From NCBI RefSeq assembly GCF_003201955.1, contig NZ_QJJM01000009.1:62001-126000 (forward strand): a DNA stretch of 64,000 nucleotides, written 5' to 3'. The DNA comes from Blastomonas natatoria (GTDB lineage: Bacteria; Pseudomonadota; Alphaproteobacteria; Sphingomonadales; Sphingomonadaceae). The notes below the pieces were generated by a model. The model was not told where the DNA came from, ran no database searches, and saw nothing but the letters and a program-made list of their open reading frames with translations. Both the position numbers and the translations under genes were made by a program. The stretch's first letter is position 1. Each line of letters opens with the position of its first letter. Shown piece after piece: positions 7,841 through 14,467 of this stretch.

Positions 7841-7946
7841 GTTGGATCACGGTGCTGCGAGTGCCCGGACTGCGAAATTCCGGGCCACACCACCGATTGA
7901 GGACCAATCCATGCTGCTTTGGGGGCAGCTTAAGAGAGGCGAATTT

Positions 7947-8609
7947 ATGACGATCATTCCGGACCAGTCGACCAAAGCGGATGCCGCCGAAATGCGGAAC
8001 GAAGAGGCCGTGGTGCCGCTGGATGATGCGACGTTCAAGCAGCGCCTTGCTGCGACCATTCCGCACCTGCGCGCCTTCGCGTACAGTCTGTGCGGAAAGA
8101 TGGATGTGGCTGACGATCTGGTGCAGGACACGATGCTGAAAGCCTGGGCTGCGCGTGCGCGGTTCCGCCCCGATACGTCGATGCGCGCCTGGACGTTCGT
8201 GATCTTGCGCAACTGCTATATCTCGCAGATGCGCCGCAACAAGTTTACCGCGCCCTATGACGAGGGTGTCGCCGAGCGTACGCTGACCGCCAATTCGGAC
8301 CAGCAGGCGCCGTTGCATCTGGAAGATGTGCGGATGGCCCTGATGCAACTGGGCGCAGATCAGCGCGAGGCGATCATTCTCGTGGGCGCAGGCGGCTTCT
8401 CTTACGAAGAGGCAGCAGAAATCTGCGACTGCGCCGTCGGCACGATGAAGAGCCGGGTGTCACGCGCGCGTGCCGCCCTGGCAGCGATGCTGGACGGCGA
8501 TTCGCCGATCGGCACACGTCGTCAGCGCAATGCGGCGGATGAAGCGATGAGCGACATCCTTGGTACGCTCGACAAGCTGAGCGAGGGCGTTACAGCGCTT
8601 GCCGCATGA
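7947..8609 (+). CDS. ecfG: General stress response sigma factor, EcfG type
   Basis: This 220-residue ECF sigma factor has region 2 at about residues 35-100 (DVADDLVQDTMLKAW, then MRAWTFVILRNCYISQMRR). Region 4 is at about 135-192 (LGADQREAIILVGAGGFSYE, then GTMKSRVSRARAAL). The Asp-rich region-2 signature and the NepR-like gene immediately downstream identify it as the alphaproteobacterial general stress sigma factor. The ATG at 7947 has AGAGAGG upstream. Earlier in-frame starts lack a ribosome site. Its antagonist release factor PhyR is not in the window. Confidence 0.87.
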   Translation: MTIIPDQSTKADAAEMRNEEAVVPLDDATFKQRLAATIPHLRAFAYSLCGKMDVADDLVQDTMLKAWAARARFRPDTSMRAWTFVILRNCYISQMRRNKFTAPYDEGVAERTLTANSDQQAPLHLEDVRMALMQLGADQREAIILVGAGGFSYEEAAEICDCAVGTMKSRVSRARAALAAMLDGDSPIGTRRQRNAADEAMSDILGTLDKLSEGVTALAA

Positions 8610-8779
8610 CAATGGATAGTCCGGCATGGGTCCGGATGCCGCGTGCCTGAACAGGAGCGCGATCATGTTCTACCCGGGTGCGTCGCCGCACCCACAAACT
8701 AGCAAGCAGCCACAAGGCTGGACGGGAAGTGAAGACAGTGCGTGGTGCCAGTTCCCTAGATCGTCTGGAGGCAAGTGCC

Positions 8780-8938
8780 ATGCGTACATCCTGTTTTGAT
8801 CCGGTGGTGATGCGCCAGGCGCGCATCGGTCGCAGCCTGCGCGAAGTCTATGACGGTGTCGCCGACAGTCCGATGCCTGACCAGTTCGACGCACTGCTGA
8901 GCGAGCTCGACAAGATAGCGGTACCCGAGCGCCGCTGA
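8780..8938 (+). CDS. nepR: NepR-like anti-sigma factor
   Basis: The 52-residue product contains the NepR core IGRSLREVYDGVADSPMPDQ followed by FDALLSELDKI. In the PhyR-NepR-EcfG partner switch this segment binds the sigma factor until phosphorylated PhyR removes it. The ATG at 8780 follows GGAG at 8767-8770. The gene is 170 bases after ecfG. A 44-codon frame with its own ribosome site (8665-8799) overlaps the start. Confidence 0.85.
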   Translation: MRTSCFDPVVMRQARIGRSLREVYDGVADSPMPDQFDALLSELDKIAVPERR

Positions 8939-8959
8939 CCCGTTTTCGTCTGCGACCTC

Positions 8960-8995
8960 AAAGGCCCGCCGGTTCCGATGCCGGCGGGCCTTTTT
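8960..8995 (+). terminator. Intrinsic terminator after nepR
   Basis: GGCCCGCCGG (8963-8972) pairs with CCGGCGGGCC (8981-8990) and is followed by TTTTT. It ends the ecfG-nepR transcript. Confidence 0.9.
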
Positions 8996-9029
8996 GCTGG
9001 CCTCGGCCTGTCGTGTGTTCATGCGCCGC

Positions 9030-9063
9030 AAAAAAGCCGCGATCCCGAGGGATCGCGGCCTTT
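9030..9063 (-). terminator. Intrinsic terminator after dps
   Basis: GCCGCGATCCC pairs with GGGATCGCGGC around GA. On the minus strand it is followed by a run of six T, just beyond the dps stop codon. Confidence 0.88.
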
Positions 9064-9088
9064 GAACCTGGCATTTCTCGTAGTGTGA

Positions 9089-9589
9089 TCAGCTGATCAG
9101 GGCACGCAGCATCCAGGCGTTTTCTTCGTGCTGGCCGATCCGCGCCGTCAGAAGGTCCGCAGTGAACACGTCATCGGCGTCTTCTGCGACTTCGACGAAA
9201 TCGCGCATGCGCTTGGCGATGGCTTCATTGTCGGCAATGAGACCCTTGAGCATCGCATCGGCCTGACGGGGTGTCTCGCTGGAATCGACCACCGAAAGCT
9301 TGGTATAGTCACCGAAGGATGCCGGGGCGATCTCGCCCAGCGCGCGGATACGCTCTGCGATCACGTCGGCTGCGGCGTGCAGGTCTTCATACTGCTCCTC
9401 GGTCAGCTTGTGCACGCTGTAGAACGACGGGCCGACGATGTTCCAGTGAACGCCAAGGGTCTTGAGATACAGCGAATAGGTATCTGCCAGGCCGTGCTGG
9501 AGCGCCTTGGCGACTTCCTTGCGGTCCTTGGGCTCGATGCCGGTATCGACCTTGTCCGATTTGGTGGTGGCTTTGGCTGCAGTTGCCAT
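9089..9589 (-). CDS. dps: Dps DNA-binding ferritin-like protein
   Basis: This 166-residue protein oxidises and stores iron and protects DNA in starvation or oxidative stress. The inter-subunit ferroxidase ligands are present with the normal spacing: His48, His60, Asp75 and Glu79. The Lys-rich N-terminal tail (ATAAKATTKSDK) is suited to DNA binding. The ATG at 9589 has a GGAGAT-like site upstream on the minus strand. An EcfG-type promoter lies at 9656-9680, so the gene likely belongs to the general stress regulon encoded next door. Confidence 0.93.
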   Translation of the reverse strand: MATAAKATTKSDKVDTGIEPKDRKEVAKALQHGLADTYSLYLKTLGVHWNIVGPSFYSVHKLTEEQYEDLHAAADVIAERIRALGEIAPASFGDYTKLSVVDSSETPRQADAMLKGLIADNEAIAKRMRDFVEVAEDADDVFTADLLTARIGQHEENAWMLRALIS

Positions 9590-9655
9590 GAAATATCTCC
9601 TGTTTTTTGGCATGGGGAATGGGCCTTGCGAGATAGCAGGCCCTGCCATGGAGCT

Positions 9656-9680
9656 TACGCGTCTTGATGGGGCAGGTTCC
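9656..9680 (-). promoter_or_regulatory. EcfG-type promoter of dps
   Basis: Read on the minus strand, GGAAC (9680-9676) is followed after 16 bases by CGTA (9659-9656). This is one base from the EcfG consensus. It lies about 70 bases before the dps start codon. Confidence 0.6.
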
Positions 9681-9731
9681 CGTTGCCGGGAGTCTTTCCG
9701 CCCAGACCAGCGCCCCTCGAGATGCTGACTC

Positions 9732-9760
9732 TTGACAAGAGGTTACATTTCTTCGCTAAT
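9732..9760 (+). promoter_or_regulatory. Sigma-70-type promoter
   Basis: A perfect -35 TTGACA (9732-9737) and a -10 GCTAAT (9755-9760) are 17 bases apart. The start codon of the next gene is at 9779, so the leader is very short, with AGGAG right behind the promoter. Confidence 0.55.
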
Positions 9761-9778
9761 TACCCCAGGAGTGGGGCT

Positions 9779-10114
9779 ATGAATGACGAACTGCAGCCGC
9801 CGGTGGTGAGGCGTAATTCGGGTGAACAACCACCCATCGCACTGGTCGGATGGACGCATCTCGATATGCCCAATGGCATTGACCTGCGGATCGAATGCGC
9901 ACGCTCGCGCATCGCGCTGGAAAATGACGCTATCGAGCATCGCGATATCGTCATGACGCGCAATCAGGCATTGCTGCTGGCGCGCTATCTGCTCAAGGTG
10001 ACGGGCCAGACGCTGCCCGAAGAGCCCAAGCCGACATTTTGGACCCGGCTGCGGGCCGGTCTTGCCGGGACGCGTTCACCCGAGCGGGGCCCGGCAGGCA
10101 AGTTCGCGTCCTGA
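9779..10114 (+). CDS. Hypothetical 111-residue protein
   Basis: The ATG at 9779 follows AGGAG at 9767-9771. The product has a small beta-rich core (ALVGWTHLDMPNGIDLRIEC), a helical segment NQALLLARYLLKVTG and a basic Pro-rich tail. I do not recognise a characterised family. It is divergent from dps, sharing the 190-base intergenic region. Confidence 0.65.
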   Translation: MNDELQPPVVRRNSGEQPPIALVGWTHLDMPNGIDLRIECARSRIALENDAIEHRDIVMTRNQALLLARYLLKVTGQTLPEEPKPTFWTRLRAGLAGTRSPERGPAGKFAS

Positions 10115-10174
10115 TGCGCCACGGCCGCGATTGCGGCTTGATCCTCGCAGGCTTCGGTTCTAACGGCAGCGCCG

Positions 10175-10603
10175 ATGGGGCACTTTCGGAACCTGACCAG
10201 ATGCATCTTGCCGGCCTTGCTGCTGGCGATGCTGTTCGGTGCCCTCGCGCCCCGCGGATTCATGCCGCATCTGGGGCCTGAGGGGCTGACGATCGAACTG
10301 TGTTCCGGGCTCGGCAACAAGGCTGCCACCATTGCGCGCGATGATCCGCGCTATGAGGATTATGCGAGGCTCGCCGCCGCCAGGGCCGACCAGCAGACGG
10401 ATGGTCAGGGCAGCGACGAGGACAATCCGATACCGCCCTGCGCCTTTGCCGGCATCGCCATGCTGGCGGTGCCAGCCGATCCTGTGACCGTGCCGGAGAT
10501 CGCACCAGCAGGCGAGGTGCCGTCGGCGCTGCATCACCAGCTGCAGCGCGCGCGCCACCATGCTGCAACTCCGCCTGCAACCGGACCGCCCGCTTTTTCC
10601 TGA
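10175..10603 (+). CDS. DUF2946-like membrane-anchored protein
   Basis: This 142-residue protein has an N-terminal hydrophobic segment (ILPALLLAMLFGALAPRGFM), a short Cys-containing motif (IELCSG) and a second Cys in PPCAFAG. The rest is a Pro/Ala/His-rich periplasmic tail. The pattern is that of DUF2946 proteins, commonly found beside TonB receptors and PepSY proteins in copper or iron-complex uptake loci, as here. The biochemical role is unknown. Confidence 0.65.
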   Translation: MGHFRNLTRCILPALLLAMLFGALAPRGFMPHLGPEGLTIELCSGLGNKAATIARDDPRYEDYARLAAARADQQTDGQGSDEDNPIPPCAFAGIAMLAVPADPVTVPEIAPAGEVPSALHHQLQRARHHAATPPATGPPAFS

Positions 10604-10636
10604 ACCCTTGATGCTGTCGCAGATGCCTGCTGCGCG

Positions 10637-10693
10637 CCCTGAACGGGCGTGACCAGCGGCGCGTGCTGCGCTCTTTCTTTTCCCCGTTCAGGG
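10637..10693 (+). promoter_or_regulatory. Leader inverted repeat covering receptor ribosome site
   Basis: CCCTGAACGGG (10637-10647) is perfectly complementary to CCCGTTCAGGG (10683-10693). The right arm contains the only ribosome-site candidate (AGGG) before the receptor start at 10707. The left arm can also fold locally (CGCCC-TGAA-CGGGCG). Two mutually exclusive hairpins suggest control of translation, but no ligand class is recognised. Confidence 0.4.
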
Positions 10694-10706
10694 ATTGCAT
10701 GACCTC

Positions 10707-12842
10707 ATGAATACCAAAGCATTTCTGCGCGCCGCCTTGCTGGGCGGTGCGGCCTTCGCCTGCGTTTCCCCCGCTCTGGCTCAGGGAGTCGGCCAGCGCA
10801 CCGATCCTGTCATCGTCGTCACCGCCAGCGTGACCGGTACGCCGACCGCGCCCAGCGTTGAAGAGGCCCGCAAGAGGCTCGAACAGGTCCCCGGCGGCGT
10901 CGGGCTGGTCGAAGACACGGTTTTCGCCGAAGACTTTGCCCAGAGCATCGGTGATGTGCTGTTTCTGACCCCCGGCGTCTTTGCCGATACCAGCGCTCAG
11001 CGTGAGTCCCGCATCTCGATCCGCGGATCGGGCCTCAATTCGGGCTTCGAGCGCCGCGGCATCACCGTGCTGCGCGATGGCGTGCCGATCAGCCGCGCGA
11101 GCGGTTCGACCGAGTTCCAGGAAATCGACCCGCTCACCATCCGCTATCTCGAGGTGTTCAAGGGCGCGAACGGCCTGCAATTCGGCGCGGCTTCGCTGGG
11201 CGGTGCGGTCAATATCGTCTCGCCGACCGGGCGCACCGCGCATTCGCGTTTCTCGGGCCGGATCGAGGGCGGCAGCTTCAACAGCCTGCGCGGCAACCTG
11301 AGCGCCTCGGGAGTTTCGGGCGATACCGATTATTATGTCGGGCTGACCGGGCTTCGCGACGACGGCTTTCGCGAGCACAGCGACGTGCGCAGCCTCTATG
11401 GCCATGGCAATATCGGCTTCAAGCTGGGCGACAATGTCGAGACGCGTTTCTATGTGACCGCGCTCAGCGACAATTTCGAGCTCAACGGTTCGCTGCGGCT
11501 CGCTGATGCGCTCGCCAATCCGCGTGCGGCCGGACGCCCGGTCACGGTCGGCCCGTTCCGTCCCGGCGGTCCGGTCACGGTGCTCGATCCCGGCCCGGTC
11601 GCCGATGACTGGGACCGCAATCTGGATGTCTTCCGCCTGTCGAACCTCACCGCGATCACGCTGGGCAGCAGCACGGTCGAGATCGGCGGCTGGTACGCGC
11701 GGCGCAAGCTCGACCATGCCATCACCCGCTTTGCCGGCATCATTGACCAGAAGGAGGACGAATTCGGCGTCTCGCTGCGCGGGCTTGGCGAGTTCACGCT
11801 GCTGGGCGATGCGGTCAGCCGCTGGACGCTGGGCGGCTATTACGCCAAGGGCGACAACCGCGCGCGTCGTCACCGCAACCTCAATGGTCAGCGCGCCGGT
11901 CTGGTCAGCGAATCCGATCAGGATTCGACCAGCCTGACGACCTTCGGCCAGCTCGATCTGGGGCTCACCAGCCGCTTCACCGCAATTCTTGGCGGCCAAT
12001 ATGTGCAGGTGGTGCGTGATGTCGATGCCGTGCTGGCGGACGTGTCAGGGCGCGGCGAGTACGAGCAGTTCAGCCCGCGCTTCGGCCTGCTCTATCAATT
12101 GTCCGACACCGCGCAGCTCTATGGCAACATCAACCGCAGCTTCGAACCGCCAAGCCTGGCCGACCTGACCTCGGGCGGCGCGCGGCCCTTCGCCCCGCTC
12201 AAGGAGCAGCGCGCGACCACGTTCGAAATCGGCAGCCGTGGCCAGGCGAGCTTCATCGCCTGGGACGTCTCGCTCTATCGCAGCGAGGTGGAGAACGAGT
12301 TTCTCGACTTCGGCGTGCCGGGCGCGAACGGCTTTGTCTCGTTCACCGACAATGCCGACAGGACCATCCATCAGGGGATCGAACTCGGTCTCGACGTGTA
12401 TGTCGCGCGCGAGGTGCTGGCAGCACGCGGCCAGGCCTTCACCCTGCGCGGCGCCTATACGTTCAACGATTTCCGCTTCGATGGCGATGCCACTTATGGC
12501 GACAATCAGCTTGCAGGCGTACCCCGGCACATTTTCGTGTCCGAAGCCCGCTTCGAGCAGAAGGACAGCTGGTACGTTTCGGCCAACCTGCGCTGGGTGT
12601 TCGATGGACCCTGGGCGGACTTTTCCAATACCGAACGGGCCCCCGGCTATGAACTGGTCGGCATCACTGCCGGGGTCGACGTGATCCCGGGCGTGCGGCT
12701 GTTCGGATCGGTCGAGAACCTGTTCGATACCGTGTTCATCTCGAACGTTGCCACCAATGCCAACCAGTCGCTGGAGCGCGCCGCGATCTACACCCCGGGT
12801 GTCGGCCGCGCGATCTATGGCGGCATCCAGGCCCGCTTCTGA
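10707..12842 (+). CDS. TonB-dependent outer-membrane receptor
   Basis: This is a 711-residue receptor. It has a signal peptide (about 1-27, ending in SPALAQ), a plug domain with RISIRGSGLNSGFERRGITV and LEVFKGANGLQFGAASLGGA, and a 22-strand barrel ending in Phe (GGIQARF). It would bring a metal complex or siderophore across the outer membrane using TonB energy. The DUF2946 protein upstream and the PepSY protein 26 bases downstream point to copper or ferric-complex uptake. The substrate is inferred only from context. A TTG at 10695 is an alternative start. Confidence 0.88.
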   Translation: MNTKAFLRAALLGGAAFACVSPALAQGVGQRTDPVIVVTASVTGTPTAPSVEEARKRLEQVPGGVGLVEDTVFAEDFAQSIGDVLFLTPGVFADTSAQRESRISIRGSGLNSGFERRGITVLRDGVPISRASGSTEFQEIDPLTIRYLEVFKGANGLQFGAASLGGAVNIVSPTGRTAHSRFSGRIEGGSFNSLRGNLSASGVSGDTDYYVGLTGLRDDGFREHSDVRSLYGHGNIGFKLGDNVETRFYVTALSDNFELNGSLRLADALANPRAAGRPVTVGPFRPGGPVTVLDPGPVADDWDRNLDVFRLSNLTAITLGSSTVEIGGWYARRKLDHAITRFAGIIDQKEDEFGVSLRGLGEFTLLGDAVSRWTLGGYYAKGDNRARRHRNLNGQRAGLVSESDQDSTSLTTFGQLDLGLTSRFTAILGGQYVQVVRDVDAVLADVSGRGEYEQFSPRFGLLYQLSDTAQLYGNINRSFEPPSLADLTSGGARPFAPLKEQRATTFEIGSRGQASFIAWDVSLYRSEVENEFLDFGVPGANGFVSFTDNADRTIHQGIELGLDVYVAREVLAARGQAFTLRGAYTFNDFRFDGDATYGDNQLAGVPRHIFVSEARFEQKDSWYVSANLRWVFDGPWADFSNTERAPGYELVGITAGVDVIPGVRLFGSVENLFDTVFISNVATNANQSLERAAIYTPGVGRAIYGGIQARF

Positions 12843-12868
12843 GCGGAAAAGAGAGGGAGAACAGCATC

Positions 12869-14425
12869 ATGGCAAATCGTCCCAAGCTCGCCCGCTGGTC
12901 GATGGGCAAGCACCAATGGCTGGCGCTGATCGGCGGCATCAGCCTGTTCATCTGGGGTCTGTCGGGCATGGCGCATATCGTCATGGTGCTGTTCGGCCCG
13001 CAACAGGCAGAGTTCATGCCGCCGATGCGTCCGGTCGACATGACCGGGGCCGTGCCGGTCCAGCAGGTGCTCGCCAATGCCGGGGTAACCAGCGCCCGCG
13101 CGGTCAAGGTCGTGGTCGGCAAGCAGCAGAACCTGTTGCAGGTGACCGTGACGCCGCAGGCCCCGCGCCGCTATTTCCGGCTGGACACTGGCGCGGAACT
13201 GCCCGGTGAGGATGCCCGCCAGGCCGAGTTCATCGCCCGGCATTTCCTCAAGGAGCAGCGTCCTGTCGCCGAGATCGTCCACCAGAAGGCATTCGATGCC
13301 GATTATCCGTGGGTCAATCGGCTGCTGCCGGTCTGGCGTATCCGCTTTGCGGGCGATGATCAGCTGACGGCCTATGTGCACACCGAGACCAGCAGCCTTG
13401 CTGCCGTCAACAACCTGACCAAGACCCGTCTGCAAGGCGTGTTCCGCGCGCTGCACAGCTGGGAATGGGTGCCCGAGGGGCTGGACTGGCTGCGGGTGAT
13501 CGTCATTGCCCTGATGGTCGGCAGTCTTGCGGCGCTGGCGGTGACCGGCATCATGCTGCTCGTTGCGATCCGCCGGGGCAAGCGGCTGGCAGGATCAAAG
13601 GGCTGGCACCGCGCGATGGGCTATGTGCTGGCGCTGCCGCTGCTGATGTTCTCGGTCAGTGGCATCATCCATCTGGTGCAATCGGCTCTGGAGCAGCCCA
13701 CGAGCAAGCTGCGTCTGTCGCCGCCGGTGCGCGTGGCAGGTGCGCGCTATCCGGTCGAACGCAACTGGGCCGAGATAGCGCGCGGGCTGGACGTCAACGC
13801 GCTGTCGCTGGTCGAAGGACCCGATGGCCGCGCGCTTTACCGCCTGGGCCTGGTTCAGCCGGGCGGTGCAATGCCCAAGGGCGAGCACGATCACAGCGCG
13901 CACAAGGGGCACGCCATGCCGATGGGCGACACTGCGATACGCAACGCTCGGTTCGAGGGCGTGCAGCCGACCGGCCCGGCGCTCTATATCGATGCCGCCA
14001 CCGGCAAGCCTTGGGCCGAGGGCGACAAGGCGCTGGCGCGCGATCTGGGCCGCCGGTTCAGCGGCGCGCCCGACAGCGCCATCAAGCGCATGGAACTCGT
14101 CACCCGATTCGGCCCGGATTATGATTTCCGCAACAAGCGGTTGCCGGTCTGGCGCATCGATTATGGCGCTCCGGTCAATGCGACGCTGTTCGTCGATACT
14201 GCCACCGGCGTGCTCGCCGACCGCACCGAGAACTGGCAGAAGCCCGAGCGCTACATCTTCAGCTTCATCCACAAATGGAACTTCCTGTTCCCCATCGGCA
14301 AGGTCGGGCTGAATGCGGTGGTGGGCAGCTTCATGCTGGCGTTGCTTGGCTTCATGGGCGGTATCGGGCTTTACTGGGACTGGCGGCGCAGGCGCGGGCG
14401 TGCACAAAAGCCGCTTGCCCGTTGA
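12869..14425 (+). CDS. PepSY-associated TM protein with metal-binding loop
   Basis: This 518-residue inner-membrane protein has transmembrane helices near residues 15-37, 205-232, 248-272 and 470-495, with large periplasmic PepSY-type domains between them. It resembles reductase-like partners of TonB siderophore receptors. Residues about 337-352 form a His/Met-rich loop (GEHDHSAHKGHAMPMG), which is unusual and suggests copper or another soft metal. A GAGAGGGAG ribosome site precedes the ATG. It is in an operon with the receptor. Confidence 0.82.
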   Translation: MANRPKLARWSMGKHQWLALIGGISLFIWGLSGMAHIVMVLFGPQQAEFMPPMRPVDMTGAVPVQQVLANAGVTSARAVKVVVGKQQNLLQVTVTPQAPRRYFRLDTGAELPGEDARQAEFIARHFLKEQRPVAEIVHQKAFDADYPWVNRLLPVWRIRFAGDDQLTAYVHTETSSLAAVNNLTKTRLQGVFRALHSWEWVPEGLDWLRVIVIALMVGSLAALAVTGIMLLVAIRRGKRLAGSKGWHRAMGYVLALPLLMFSVSGIIHLVQSALEQPTSKLRLSPPVRVAGARYPVERNWAEIARGLDVNALSLVEGPDGRALYRLGLVQPGGAMPKGEHDHSAHKGHAMPMGDTAIRNARFEGVQPTGPALYIDAATGKPWAEGDKALARDLGRRFSGAPDSAIKRMELVTRFGPDYDFRNKRLPVWRIDYGAPVNATLFVDTATGVLADRTENWQKPERYIFSFIHKWNFLFPIGKVGLNAVVGSFMLALLGFMGGIGLYWDWRRRRGRAQKPLAR

Positions 14426-14467
14426 TGACATTGGCCCCTAGTCTGGCCCGAACAGACTGGGGGTCCG

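Noticed and set aside
10604-10706. Cobalamin riboswitch before the TonB receptor
   Set aside because: No B12-box-like sequence is present. Only an inverted repeat is visible.
10260-11999. 579-codon minus-strand frame opposite the TonB receptor
   Set aside because: Arg/Asp/Ala-rich composition typical of antisense frames in high-GC genes. The plus-strand receptor has plug and barrel motifs.
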